DNA of 64,000 bases from CAVPCZ01 sp963779225 (GCA_963779225.1 CAVZWW010000002.1:1-64000); one strand, 5' to 3'. Numbered from the stretch's first letter, positions 55,594 through 64,000 are shown. Made by a program: numbers and translations. The notes: generated from the letters alone by a model not told the origin.

Positions 55594-55930
55594 CTAGAGA
55601 TGCGGGGTTGTGCTCGAGTTTAGAAGGAGAGATAATTCCTTCAGCTTCTTCCGTCCGTTGTCGTTGTTGGGGTTCAGTTCGACCGAGCGAGCGTAGTTCC
55701 GAGCCGCACGCTCATACTGGTGGTCGGCCATGAGGGCTTCGGCGTAGCTGTCGTAGACGTTAAAGGAGTGCGGGTACGCCTCGATATTCAGCAGGAAGAG
55801 CGCCAGCGCTTCCCGCACCTGACCCCGGTTCAGGTATGCATACCCGAGCCCGTTCATTGCCGACTCGGAGAACAACAGGGCCGTGCTGTCCGCGGTCCAG
55901 TGCTTCCTCGAATCCGGGATCCATTCGATG
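55594..55930 (-). pseudogene. TPR-containing C-terminal fragment
   Basis: The frame reads ALLFSESAMNGLGYAYLNRG, then QVREALALFLLNIEAYPHSF and RAARNYARSVELNPNNDNG: two tetratricopeptide repeats of the kind found at the end of beta-lactamase-like esterases. The upstream part in this frame has no homology, so the gene is truncated or fused. Confidence 0.55.
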
Positions 55931-56935
55931 GGCAACAATCCAATAGGTTCTGAGGTTGACCTTCGGGAGTGAACAGAGGTATATCGACTTGTTGTTCTCA
56001 TTGGGTCTGCAATAGGGATGCGTGAAAGTAGCTTTCTTCTCCACATGTTCGAAGAGCGATTGAAGCTGGGCTTGAGAAGATCCGATCGCGACGTAGTGTT
56101 TCCGAAAATCGTTTCGTTGAAGTGCGTCGAAATAGTACCATCCGTCGGTAGAGATCGGCTCAGGGAGCCCCAGGGCCGCCCCGTGCACGTGCAGTGCCGC
56201 CGCCTCTCCCCAGTCACCCGCGGCGATTCCCACCGGCTCCGCCAGGCTATCCTGCGCTTCATGGTAAACTCTGGCGACCTCCAGGACCTGCTCCTCCCAC
56301 CCGAACCGGTCAGCAACGTGTTGAGGAAGATCGCGGATCTGACTGTCTTCCGTCTTGATGCCTGCGGTCACCCCTACCGGCCGGAGGTAGTCGATGAGAA
56401 GGTCGACAGGAAGGAGAGGAACAAAGTACGGCAGTGTCGGCAGGGTGAGAAGCAGGTAGAGCGCGGGGATTGCTATGCGCACCCCGATCCGTCTACGGCC
56501 GCGTTCCACCCTCTCCTCAAGCCATTGTTCGACACCCGTGGAGCCGGCTGCTATCAGGACACTGTAAATCGGGATCACGAAATAGAACTGCCCCCCCAAG
56601 AAGAAGACGGCCAGGCACAGGATGAGATAGCAGTAACCGAAGAAACGGTACAGAGCCCACTGTTTTGATAGGAGGAGGAGAATCAGGCCGGTCAGCCACA
56701 ACGGCACTGAGGCCAGGTTATTCGGGAGGAGTTGATGCCACAGAAATTCGATGAAGGGGGAAGCATGTGTGGTCCGTCCAGAATATGTGGCTGCGTAGGA
56801 GAGAAAATACCAGCCATGGGACCCCTGCCAGAGAACATAGGGGATCGCACAGAGAAACGCGATCAGCGCGCCCAGCCAGATCCACGGCCGTCGGAACCAT
56901 CGTCGCTCAGGCGGCAACCGCCCATCCGCCGATGA
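55930..56935 (-). pseudogene. GT39-like glycosyltransferase, C-terminal part
   Basis: The frame holds the late membrane helices and the periplasmic C-terminal domain of an ArnT/PMT-type (GT39) glycosyltransferase: AFLCAIPYVLWQGSHGWYFL, LILLLLSKQWALYRFFGYCY and a late NNKSIYLCSLPKVNL. The N-terminal 190 or so residues, with the DE motif, are absent; the frame begins where the UbiA gene ends. The join suggests a deletion or rearrangement. Confidence 0.6.
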
Positions 56936-57776
56936 CGCGAAGCGCAATGAACAGCAACACCGCAACAAGTCCACCGAGATAGATCGCGCGGATTTGCGCT
57001 CGGGGATTCTTGGTCGTTGGGTTCAGCAAACGCACGGTCGAATACAGGATCACGATGTCCATGATCATGATCGGAATGAGATAGATCGAAGGGATTCTCG
57101 CCAAGGCAAATGGCACCAGACTGACCAGAATCAGTGCGCCAAATACCCCGGCGCTGGTTCTCAGGGCGGTTTCTCGACCATAGACGATTGCCAGGGACCG
57201 GGACCCGATGAGCTTGTCACCTTCGATGTCCATGGCGTCCGCGGCGATCTCCTCGCCGAGGTCCATAAGAAAAGCGATTGCCCCGAACCACCATACATTG
57301 ATGTTCGCAGGCTGTCCGACGGAGATACCACCAAAAACAAAGGTCATTCCGACCGAAAAGCTCACCATGAGATTGCCGACCAAACCGGACCGCTTGAATC
57401 GCCAGTTGTAGAGCACACCCACAACCCACACGACAAAGATGGTGATCAACGCGGTCAGACTCAAGAGGGCGCCGGCCATCAATCCGAGAAACGCGACAAC
57501 AAAGGACAGAACAATAGCGTCGCGCGTTGTGACCATGCCCGAAGGGAGTGGTCTGTGTGGCGCGTTGATCTTGTCTATCTCCAGGTCGAAGTAGTCGTTA
57601 AGTATGAGTGCCGTGGCCGAAATGAAGAAGATGCTCAAAAAACCCAGCACGATCTCCTGCAGCGGCGGGATTGAATCTAATGCGAGGAACTGACCCAGGA
57701 TGACGCAGACGCCGGCCGAGAATGGAAGCTCAAAACGAAACAGACGGAAGACTCCAAGAAGCCTGGTACCGGTCAT
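56907..57776 (-). CDS. UbiA-family prenyltransferase
   Basis: Membrane-bound UbiA enzymes attach a prenyl chain to an aromatic or lipid acceptor. The protein, about 289 residues (ATG at 57776), has the first aspartate motif NDYFDLEIDKINAPHRPLPS and the second in DAMDIEGDKLIGSRSLAIVY, plus eight or nine helices. The substrate is uncertain: quinone synthesis is likely, but archaeal lipid-type (DGGGPS) enzymes are close. It overlaps the truncated GT39 frame by a few codons. Confidence 0.8.
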   Translation of the reverse strand: MTGTRLLGVFRLFRFELPFSAGVCVILGQFLALDSIPPLQEIVLGFLSIFFISATALILNDYFDLEIDKINAPHRPLPSGMVTTRDAIVLSFVVAFLGLMAGALLSLTALITIFVVWVVGVLYNWRFKRSGLVGNLMVSFSVGMTFVFGGISVGQPANINVWWFGAIAFLMDLGEEIAADAMDIEGDKLIGSRSLAIVYGRETALRTSAGVFGALILVSLVPFALARIPSIYLIPIMIMDIVILYSTVRLLNPTTKNPRAQIRAIYLGGLVAVLLFIALRVIGGWAVAA

Positions 57777-57918
57777 GACTGAACCAATGAGTTGGAATGG
57801 ATCGCAACAACTCCAGGGAGCGTGGCATTTTCCTGTAGTGTGTTGTACATACAGAATATTTAATTCACACGCAACAGGCAAAGATCAGCTCTATGCGATT
57901 ACGGCACAAAATCAGCGT

Positions 57919-58770
57919 CTATAGGGCCATTTGTCCCCGGGTGGGTCTTTTGGCTTTTTTGTTCTTTTTAAGTGTAACTTTCTTTTCCAACTCTGGGTGG
58001 AAGTGCATGGCGATCCGGTTATACTCCTGGACCACTCGTTCGCCGATCCCGAGGATGTGTGCGATCTCCTTGCTGTCGAGTCCTCGCTCCATGAGCTGCT
58101 TGACCCGTGTGTAGTGACTGATGTACCTGCCAACGGATTTGAGTTGATGTTGAGTCTTCTTCGCGATGTCTGCTTCGTTCTCTCCACGCTCATGCAGGGT
58201 GCAGATCAACGCCTTGTGTGTCGGGTTACTCCCCTGATCGTAGATGTATCCCCGCAGTGGTAACGTCTCCTCCGGGTGCGTGGCGTAGTACTGCTTGATG
58301 TGCTTGCCGATCATGGTGAGCGAGCGGTTCATGATCACGGCCAGTTCGCTGATCGTCAACGACGTCCCCTGCTCGTAGGCGCTCCTCAGGAGCCGCACCA
58401 TCTGTGCGCGTTCCCGGAGGTCCGTCTCGACCCAGTTGTCATTGCGCACTCCTGCACGGTGATGCATGCGCATCTCGATATCTCTCTCCTCCACCAGGGG
58501 AAGGTAGATCGTCTTGGCCTTGTAGTCCTCTGTACGCTTGGCATAGGCGATCTTCTGGTCCTCCAGAGACTGCGTCCGCCAGCACAACACCCCAGGAGCC
58601 ATCTTGGATTGCTCCCCGAAGTACTCGCGGTTGAGCGCCTCGACATCCTCGGCCAGCTGCTGCAAGATGCGATGGCTGCCGATGATCTTGTACTCAGTCT
58701 CCAGCATGTGGACGATCGCCTGCTGGTAGCTCCGCTTCGTCAGGGCTTCAAATCGGTCACGGACGGGCAT
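57919..58770 (-). CDS. DUF1670-family protein (second of a pair)
   Basis: The 283-residue protein begins RFEALTKRSYQQAIVHMLET, the family opening, and has GSHRILQQLAEDVEALNREY. A central HTH-like region includes LTISELAVIMNRSLTMIGKH, and the C-terminal RYISHYTRVKQLMERGLDSK is followed by EIAHILGIGERVVQEY, another HTH. Its gene starts with GGGGAGGACCC ahead and overlaps the upstream gene by 14 bases. Its last codons (RGQMAL) lie inside the left inverted repeat. DUF1670 proteins have no known function; DNA binding is plausible. Confidence 0.75.
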   Translation of the reverse strand: MPVRDRFEALTKRSYQQAIVHMLETEYKIIGSHRILQQLAEDVEALNREYFGEQSKMAPGVLCWRTQSLEDQKIAYAKRTEDYKAKTIYLPLVEERDIEMRMHHRAGVRNDNWVETDLRERAQMVRLLRSAYEQGTSLTISELAVIMNRSLTMIGKHIKQYYATHPEETLPLRGYIYDQGSNPTHKALICTLHERGENEADIAKKTQHQLKSVGRYISHYTRVKQLMERGLDSKEIAHILGIGERVVQEYNRIAMHFHPELEKKVTLKKNKKAKRPTRGQMAL

Positions 58771-59768
58771 GGGTCCTCCCCAACTGACTTTTTTTCCCCC
58801 GAAGAGCCCGGTGGAAGCCTTCCTTACGGCGGTCGATCTCCTTATAGGGTAAGGGGTTGGGGTAACCCGTATAGCGATCCTCGATCTCCTTCAGCTTTGC
58901 CGGGTACTTTGTCAGGGCCCGACGGTAAAGCGTCTCGTACTCCTTCAGCAGTGAGGGACTGATCCCAAGAATATAACTGCGCTCCTGAGGCTTCACGTGG
59001 CGGTGTGCCAACACGTAGGCCACGCGAGCAAACGTCTCGACGTAGCGCTTGATCGCTTGCGGCGTGTGACGACTGCTCGTCTCGATCTCCGCGAACGTCC
59101 TCCCTCGCAGGTAGTACTCCACGATCACCCGCTTGTGGCTTATGGCTCGCCCGATCCCCTCGTAGTACCCACGCGTCTGTACCTCGCATCCCTCCTGGCG
59201 CAGGAGGCGGACGTCGCGCTTCACTGTCCGCGTCGATGTCCGGAGCACGTTCGCCAAATCTTCTTCGCTGAAGACGACGCCCTGGTCGATTCCCTCGTCG
59301 ATCATGCGCAACAGTTGCATCCGACGAAGATCCTTCCGCCCATGTCTTCCCAGGTACTCGAGGTCTTCCACACCACCATCGACCGTGACGCCAACTTCCT
59401 TCTTCTTGACCTCGTGCATCCTCTTGCCGGCCGACTGCCCCAGCACGATCCCCACGACCTGAACCCGTCCTCGCTCCATCTGGTGATGCTCGAGCAGTAT
59501 ACCCTTCGCCGTCTCAAACACCAGCGCCGACTGCTTCGGGCTCATCTCGAATCCGTTCTCCAACTCCCACAACAACAAACCTTCTGCGTGCTTCTTCCGC
59601 AATCGCTCGACCAACTGCTGCTGTGTCTCGTTCATTGCGCTTGCCCTCCCGTGGACTATCGGGACCAACTTGACGACGAGTACCCAACCTCACTACCCGA
59701 GAATATATCTCGATGGATATCGTCAATCAAGACTTCCCGTCCCCACACGGGGGGACAAATGGCACTAT
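57921..59768. mobile_element. Candidate mobile element: two DUF1670 genes within inverted repeats
   Basis: The ends are imperfect inverted repeats of about 28 bases. The left one reads ATAGGGCCATTTGTCCCC and the right one, as complement, ATAGTGCCATTTGTCCCC, then gggtggg and cgtgtggg. Between them are two overlapping minus-strand genes of the DUF1670 family and little else. The right end coincides with the stop codon of the neighbouring T9SS-domain fragment. No target duplication is evident. DUF1670 is not a known transposase, so mobility is inferred from the ends alone. Confidence 0.55.
58757..59635 (-). CDS. DUF1670-family protein (first of a pair)
   Basis: The 292-residue protein resembles its neighbour in arrangement: a MNETQQQLVERLRKKHAEGL start, an HTH (SEEDLANVLRTSTRTVKRDV), a GYYEGIGRAISHKRVIVEYY block and a final RYVETFARVAYVLAHRHVKP then YILGISPSLLKEYETLY. 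The ATG at 59635 has GGGAGGG upstream. It lies within the inverted repeats and is translationally coupled to the second gene. Function unknown. Confidence 0.7.
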   Translation of the reverse strand: MNETQQQLVERLRKKHAEGLLLWELENGFEMSPKQSALVFETAKGILLEHHQMERGRVQVVGIVLGQSAGKRMHEVKKKEVGVTVDGGVEDLEYLGRHGRKDLRRMQLLRMIDEGIDQGVVFSEEDLANVLRTSTRTVKRDVRLLRQEGCEVQTRGYYEGIGRAISHKRVIVEYYLRGRTFAEIETSSRHTPQAIKRYVETFARVAYVLAHRHVKPQERSYILGISPSLLKEYETLYRRALTKYPAKLKEIEDRYTGYPNPLPYKEIDRRKEGFHRALRGKKSQLGRTHARP

Positions 59769-60235
59769 CGTAGATATACCATCTTGCGTGTTTGCGCGAA
59801 TTCTCCCGCCTTCAGTCTGTAGAAATAGATACCACTCGGCAGATTGATTGCGTCCCACCGAACAGCGTAGGCGCCGGCCGGTTTCTCTTCATTCACGAGT
59901 TCTCCCACCGCTTCACCGAGAGTGTTGTACACATTGAGCGAAACATGTGTGGCTTTCGGGAGCGCATAGGAGATCGTCGTTGAGGGATTGAAGGGATTCG
60001 GATGGTTCTGTTCCAGGATATAACTTGTCGGAACCTGGCGGGTGAACTGATCCGCTTCCACATTCACCAGCGCTGCAAACCGCACTCCGTACGAACTCCC
60101 GATCTGTGCGCTGTCGACACGCAAGAGGTACAGACCTGCTGCAAGTGACGGAACATCGATTCTCTGGCGCATCGTGGAATCCAGAGTTGAGGAGACCTCC
60201 GTTGTGAAACCTGAGGGATGAGCCGCTTCCAACAT
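59765..60235 (-). pseudogene. T9SS C-terminal sorting-domain fragment
   Basis: The 156 residues end with a type A sorting domain: LEQNHPNPFNPSTTISYALP, then YNTLGEAVGELVNEEKPAGA and GIYFYRLKAGEFAQTRKMVY. This is the tail of a T9SS cargo protein whose main body is missing. The upstream side runs into a toxin-antitoxin pair on the other strand; the downstream side is the DUF1670 element, whose end supplies the stop. It is a relic. Confidence 0.75.
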
Positions 60236-60395
60236 GGTCGTTATGTCGCTGACCCACTATGCCAAGTTACAGAAGAAGCTTGAATTGCTCAACAAGCTCT
60301 CTGCCGCCCAAGTTCAGCATGCCGCCGGTGATCCCGGCAAACCTCTCGCCCATGTCGTGCGCGACATCCGTAAGAGGCTTCGTGCCTCCGCGTAA
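60234..60395 (+). CDS. Short antitoxin of a ParE-type pair
   Basis: A 50- to 53-residue frame reads YAKLQKKLELLNKLSAAQVQ, then DPGKPLAHVVRDIRKRLRAS before a TAA at 60393-60395. It overlaps the toxin's GTG by 14 bases. The usual N-terminal DNA-binding part of ParD or similar is missing, so it may be shortened by the neighbouring rearrangement; ATGs at 60234 and 60243 are both possible. Confidence 0.55.
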   Translation: MVVMSLTHYAKLQKKLELLNKLSAAQVQHAAGDPGKPLAHVVRDIRKRLRASA

Positions 60396-60690
60396 ACGGG
60401 CGGTCCGACTCCTCGGCTTGGCCGAGCAGGACCTTGCCGACATCTACGAATACGTGGCCGCCGACAACCCACCAGCAGCTGAACGTTTGTTGGCCCGTAT
60501 CGAGAAGGATCTCTCAGCCCTTTCCACTCGGCCACTGCTTGGAAGAATTCCCCGCGACCCCGACATTTCCAAGTTGGGCTATCGGTACCCTATTATGGGC
60601 AACTACCTTGCCTTCTACCGTGTTGAACCCACAGTCGTCCTTGTGCACAGGGTACTCCACGGCGCCAGAGACTACTCGGAAATTCTGTAG
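60382..60690 (+). CDS. ParE/RelE-family toxin
   Basis: The 102-residue protein has LGLAEQDLADIYEYVAADNP, PLLGRIPRDPDISKLGYRYP and VLVHRVLHGARDYSEIL. This is the compact ParE fold whose members poison gyrase or, in RelE, cleave mRNA; the HGARD end favours ParE. The GTG at 60382 overlaps the antitoxin frame. It ends 15 bases before a TTGTTAGGC half site of the integron type. Confidence 0.8.
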   Translation: MPPRKRAVRLLGLAEQDLADIYEYVAADNPPAAERLLARIEKDLSALSTRPLLGRIPRDPDISKLGYRYPIMGNYLAFYRVEPTVVLVHRVLHGARDYSEIL

Positions 60691-60713
60691 TACCCCACTT
60701 CTCCCGTTTGTTG

Positions 60714-61043
60714 TTAGGCGGGCACCGATTGCCTGGTAAGCAAGAAACGTACAGCTTCAGAATTCGGATGCGATTCGGTTTCAACGAAACCCAGATTCTT
60801 GAATATCTTGCAGGAGGCCACATTGCCTCGAGTAGTGTTTCCGATGATCTCACCGACCCGAACATCCTCGAATGCAAAGGCCACAAGTTCGGAGACCATC
60901 TCGATCGCAAGACCTTGACCATACCAGTCAGGGTGGACGGTCGCGTCAAGGAATTTGCTCAACGATTCCAGTGACGAAAGTTCAGCTTTCGCTAAATCAA
61001 TCGTGGCAGCCTGAAGTACTAGGCGCTGAGTTGTTCTCTGCAT
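60714..61043 (-). pseudogene. GNAT acetyltransferase with internal deletion
   Basis: The N-terminal 40 residues (MQRTTQRLVLQAATIDLAKA) and the C-terminal part with HPDWYGQGLAIEMVSELVAF and NVASCKIFKNLGFVETES are both typical of GNATs, but the strands between them, some 45 residues, are missing while the frame is retained. The stop codon lies in a GCCTAAC integron-like half site. Confidence 0.65.
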
Positions 61044-61065
61044 ATGAAGCCTGCAATCGTGCGCG

Positions 61066-61095
61066 AGGCGCCCGAAAGGCGCCTTCTGCATTTTT
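61066..61095 (+). terminator. GGCGCC-type terminator
   Basis: AGGCGCC pairs with GGCGCCT around CGAAA and is followed by TCTGCATTTTT. It and the following GGGAAAC match the terminator after R2 but no tRNA tail precedes it. Confidence 0.8.
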
Positions 61096-61271
61096 GGGAA
61101 ACGGCAAGACAACTGACCGATCAGCCCCCGGTTCCTGCACCGGGCAGGACTTGCGCCTCCTGCTTGATTACGACATGGATGGCCTTCTCCCGGAGACCCG
61201 AAAGGTCTCCGGGCGCCCGTTACCCCCGGGCGACAGCGCGGTCTACTGGAGCGAAGTGTAGGGCCGCATCC

Positions 61272-62237
61272 TCAGTCTGCCCCACCCCGCATGAGGATAA
61301 CGACTTTGCCCTGCGCGTGCTCCTCTTCCAGATAACGAAACGCAGCGGGTGTTTCGCTCATCGGATAGGTCCGATCGATGACCGGCCTCACCTTCCCGGA
61401 TTCGATGAGCTCTTTAATATAGAGCAAGACTTCGCCGTTGGGCACCGAGAGAAACGGGCGAGCGTGCTGGCGCATGAAGGCCGAAAGGATGTACGCCTGG
61501 ATCACGTATCCCATACCGGCGTGACCGGTGTTGGGCAGGTGAATGCCTCCGCGGGTGAGCGCGCGCCGGCAATCAGTGAACGAGCGGTTCCCGACATTGT
61601 CCAGGATGAGGTCATAACGCCGCCCGCCCTGCGTGAAGTCTTCCCTTGTGTAGTCGATGACGTGATCAGCGCCGATCGACCGCACCATGTCTACATTCCT
61701 CATGCTGCAAACGCCGGTCACCTCCGCACCAAGAGCCTTCGCAATCTGCACTGCAAAGGTTCCCACGCCTCCGGTGGCTCCGTTGATCAATACTTTCGTC
61801 CCCGGCTGAACTTTCGCTTGATCGCGAAGAGCATGGAGAGCGGTCACCGCGGCCGTAGGCACGGCTGCTGACTGTTCAAGCTTGAGATTGGTTGGTGCCA
61901 GGGAGAGCTTGCCTTCGGGTGCACGCGCAAATTCGGCCAGACCACCTTCAATAGAGGCGAACACCTTGTCACCCGCCTGGAACCGCGTCACGTTCTCGCC
62001 GACTTCCTCGACTTGCCCTGCAACGTCCCATCCGAGGATATAGTCCCTGGGTTTGGGAAAACCGACAGAAAATCGAGCGAGCCACGGACTGCCCCGCATG
62101 GAGAAGTAGTCACCCGCGTTGAGGCCGGCTGCGTGAACACTCACCAAAACGTCGTTTTCCGAAATCTCCGGTTTGCCTACTTCTTTGAGCTCGAGAACAT
62201 CCGGTCCGCCGTAGGCGTTCAGGACGATGGCTTTCAT
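61272..62237 (-). CDS. NAD(P)-dependent alcohol dehydrogenase (quinone oxidoreductase type)
   Basis: The 321-residue medium-chain dehydrogenase starts MKAIVLNAYGGPDVLELKEV and has LGWDVAGQVEEVGENVTRFQ, the Rossmann motif INGATGGVGTFAVQIAKALG and VTGVCSMRNVDMV. Zinc-binding residues of classical ADH are absent, so it is of the zeta-crystallin/QOR group. It is highly similar in layout to the next gene upstream. A degenerate attC-like site lies between them. Confidence 0.85.
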   Translation of the reverse strand: MKAIVLNAYGGPDVLELKEVGKPEISENDVLVSVHAAGLNAGDYFSMRGSPWLARFSVGFPKPRDYILGWDVAGQVEEVGENVTRFQAGDKVFASIEGGLAEFARAPEGKLSLAPTNLKLEQSAAVPTAAVTALHALRDQAKVQPGTKVLINGATGGVGTFAVQIAKALGAEVTGVCSMRNVDMVRSIGADHVIDYTREDFTQGGRRYDLILDNVGNRSFTDCRRALTRGGIHLPNTGHAGMGYVIQAYILSAFMRQHARPFLSVPNGEVLLYIKELIESGKVRPVIDRTYPMSETPAAFRYLEEEHAQGKVVILMRGGAD

Positions 62238-62269
62238 CTCGTTCCTCCTGTCCAGGTCATGGGGATGCG

Positions 62270-62341
62270 GCCCAGCGGTCGCGCTCACCAGCATTGCGAA
62301 GCGCAGCGGAGCAAAGTCGTGTGCAGCGCGTTGTCAGGTTT
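62270..62341 (-). repeat. Degenerate attC-like site
   Basis: On the minus strand it reads ACCTGACAACGCGCTGCAC and ends GGTGAGCGCGACCGCTGGGC. It has the plan of an integron attC, but the core boxes are altered: ACCTGAC for RYYYAAC and GCTGGGC for GTTRRRY. Confidence 0.55.
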
Positions 62342-63335
62342 TGGCCATTGTTATTACTACGCTTCCCTTTTTGAGTCCTTTTTCGACATACCTGTGAGCC
62401 TCAGCAGTTTGTTCCAGCGGATAACGCCTATCGATGACCGATTTGATCTTTCCCGCCTCAACAAGTTCCCTGATGAAAACCAGATCCTCAGGATTTTCGG
62501 ATGACAACGCGCATATGACTTTTCTGCCCCCGCTTATTCTGGTCCACAGCATTTGAAAGAGCTGTTTCATTTTGAAGCTGGCTAACAGATAGCGCCCATC
62601 TTGTCTTAGCGAGTTCTTGCATTGGGAGAACGAACTCTTGCCCAATATGTCGAAAATAAGATCATAGGTCTCACCATTTTGGCTGAAGTCTTCTTGAGTG
62701 TAATCAATCACCTTGTCGGCTCCCAATGATTTTACAAATTCCAATCTTGGCGTGCCGGCGACACCGGTAACTTCTGCTCCGTAGTATTTGGCCAGCTGGA
62801 CCGCGGCTGAACCTATTCCTCCAGAAGCGCCATTGATAAGGACTTTTTGTCCGCTCTGGACATCTACCTTTCTCAGCAAGCTCAAGGCGGTTAATGCCCC
62901 ATAGGGAACGGTGGCGGCTTCTTCATAGGTCATATTGGCAGGTTTGATGGCCACCAACCCGGCTTCCGGCATACACAGATACTCGGCATTCGCGCCCATG
63001 CTCTGACCCCGATATCCAAAGACCTGGTCGCCTTTTCTGAATCGTTGTACATCTTTACCGACCACTTCAATTTCTCCGGCAAATTCGCTCCCCAGGATAT
63101 GTACTCTTGGTTTTGTGAGACCAAAATACATTCGAGCGGGGAGCCAGAGAGGGAGGGGCATCGAGAACCTGGAAGGAGTGATCGCTTTGAAATTTCGCGC
63201 CCAAATATCCCCGATGTTTACAGATGCCGCATAGATTCTTATCAGAATTTCCTTGTCCTTGAGGGCGGGCGTATCCACCTCTTCAAGCTTGAGAACATCG
63301 GGGGAACCATATTCATGATATACAATGGCTTTCAC
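62334..63335 (-). CDS. NAD(P)-dependent alcohol dehydrogenase (quinone oxidoreductase type)
   Basis: The 333-residue protein starts MKAIVYHEYGSPDVLKLEEV and has ILGSEFAGEIEVVGKDVQRF, INGASGGIGSAAVQLAKYYG and a C-terminal VIDRRYPLEQTAEAHRYVEK. It belongs to the same quinone-oxidoreductase group as its downstream neighbour; the two are paralogues with lower identity than a recent duplication would give. Base composition is more AT-rich than the neighbour, fitting a cassette of different origin. It is followed by the degenerate attC-like site. Confidence 0.88.
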   Translation of the reverse strand: MKAIVYHEYGSPDVLKLEEVDTPALKDKEILIRIYAASVNIGDIWARNFKAITPSRFSMPLPLWLPARMYFGLTKPRVHILGSEFAGEIEVVGKDVQRFRKGDQVFGYRGQSMGANAEYLCMPEAGLVAIKPANMTYEEAATVPYGALTALSLLRKVDVQSGQKVLINGASGGIGSAAVQLAKYYGAEVTGVAGTPRLEFVKSLGADKVIDYTQEDFSQNGETYDLIFDILGKSSFSQCKNSLRQDGRYLLASFKMKQLFQMLWTRISGGRKVICALSSENPEDLVFIRELVEAGKIKSVIDRRYPLEQTAEAHRYVEKGLKKGSVVITMAKT

Positions 63336-63409
63336 AGGTATTCCTCATGATTGTTGTCGTTCGGTCATATTCAGAATGGTTAGCGACAGTCCATCCCGAA
63401 CGCTGCAAA

Positions 63410-63469
63410 ACCTAACGCCGTGGTTCAGCGGCGGCGCGCAGCGCCGTCCGCTGCATGTTGTTGTTAGGC
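63410..63469 (-). repeat. Integron attC site
   Basis: On the minus strand it begins GCCTAACAACAACATGCAGC and ends GAACCACGGCGTTAGGT. It has R'' GCCTAAC and R' GTTAGGT (RYYYAAC and GTTRRRY), inner repeats GCAGCGG and CCGCTGA, and a central GC palindrome. All elements of the attC hairpin are present in 60 bases. It lies downstream of the DUF1801 gene in the orientation expected of a gene cassette. Confidence 0.85.
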
Positions 63470-63512
63470 AGCGTCACCCCAAGCTACGGCCGTACGGCGC
63501 CGCACATGTAGC

Positions 63513-63950
63513 CTACTTCGTTCGCTTTGGCTTTTCCTTTCCGGGGGCGGTGTTGAGGTCTACCGCGGCACGGACGAGCGCTTTGAATGCGCGCGCGTGC
63601 AACCTCTCCCCCTCATGGATGTCGATCGCGCGCCTGGTGTTCCCGTCAAGGCTCGAATTGAAAAGCTTGCCCGTGTCCTCCAAGGAGGCCCCCCTGGCGA
63701 AGGTCAACTTCACTTTGTCCTTGTAGGTTTCGCCGGTGCAGATGATCCCTTCGTGGGACCACACCGGGACCCCGAGCATGGCATTCGACGGCTTTCTCCA
63801 TTTGACTTCTTCCACGACGTCCGGGTCGGCATCCTGGATGAGCTTGCGCATCATGCTCAGGATCTCCCCGCGCCAGTCCGCGAGATCGGCGATCCTCTTG
63901 TCGATCAGCCCGGATGCAGAGGGATTCTCGGGCGAACCCGACTTTTTCAT
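63513..63950 (-). CDS. DUF1801-family protein
   Basis: The 145-residue protein has the DUF1801 blocks LADWRGEILSMMRKLIQDAD, EEVKWRKPSNAMLGVPVWSH and GASLEDTGKLFNSSLDGNT, ending with a lysine-rich tail. The family is found in many bacteria without known function. The ATG at 63950 has AAGGAGGAGAAC ahead. It sits between the window end and the attC site, consistent with an integron cassette. Confidence 0.8.
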   Translation of the reverse strand: MKKSGSPENPSASGLIDKRIADLADWRGEILSMMRKLIQDADPDVVEEVKWRKPSNAMLGVPVWSHEGIICTGETYKDKVKLTFARGASLEDTGKLFNSSLDGNTRRAIDIHEGERLHARAFKALVRAAVDLNTAPGKEKPKRTK

Positions 63951-64000
63951 GTTCTCCTCCTTCGCGAATGGAATCCGGTAATCGGCCAGCACAACGGCGC

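Overview
The window looks like a chromosomal segment of a Bacteroidota/Ignavibacteria-type bacterium (FCB group). The grounds are a type IX secretion (T9SS) locus with a PorU-like C25 peptidase and a PorV-like barrel, several proteins or fragments with T9SS/FlgD-like C-terminal sorting domains (one with an NHPNPFNPST motif), and a serine-palmitoyltransferase-type sphingolipid gene. No rRNA or taxonomic marker is present, so this placement is an inference.

Layout. (1) 0-4.4 kb: end of a membrane gene, tRNA-Leu(CAA), a VanZ-like gene, a secreted beta-helix protein and a FemAB-type gene split by an in-frame TGA. (2) 4.7-18.1 kb, minus strand: the secretion/outer-membrane block, read as porU, porV, an M6-like protein, a peptidase/beta-propeller/barrel protein and a DUF5683-like protein. 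It contains about a dozen apparent frameshifts. (3) 18.4-31.4 kb: intact core genes: glgA, gmhB, a lipoprotein, an outer-membrane barrel, glyA, tatC, a polyprenyl synthase, a universal stress protein with an AT-hook-like tail, ilvE, and a probable ceramide cluster (GNAT acyltransferase, serine palmitoyltransferase, and a divergent epimerase/reductase).

(4) 31.5-55.3 kb: an accessory region that begins at an initiator tRNA-Met gene. Copies of that tRNA's 3' tail, most followed by a terminator, recur in the same orientation near 31.7, 39.4, 42.6, 47.1, 48.0, 50.0 and 55.3 kb and separate unrelated gene modules. The modules are a sugar-catabolic cluster (aldolase, PfkB kinase, free lipoyl protein, URO-D protein, E1 alpha/beta, DUF4432), YkgJ and SEC-C genes with a nucleotidyltransferase pair, surface lipoproteins, a second nucleotidyltransferase pair with an HTH/AAA ATPase pair, and a hydrolase/membrane-protein module with transposase and serine-recombinase remnants. 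It reads as repeated insertion at a tRNA gene followed by decay.

(5) 55.6-64 kb: glycosyltransferase and TPR fragments, an UbiA prenyltransferase, and a 1.85-kb unit of two overlapping DUF1670 genes enclosed by imperfect inverted repeats, a candidate undescribed mobile element. Then come a T9SS-domain fragment, a ParE-type toxin/antitoxin pair, and a minus-strand series (GNAT remnant, two alcohol dehydrogenases, DUF1801 protein) separated by integron attC-like sites, one of them nearly canonical. No integrase is visible.
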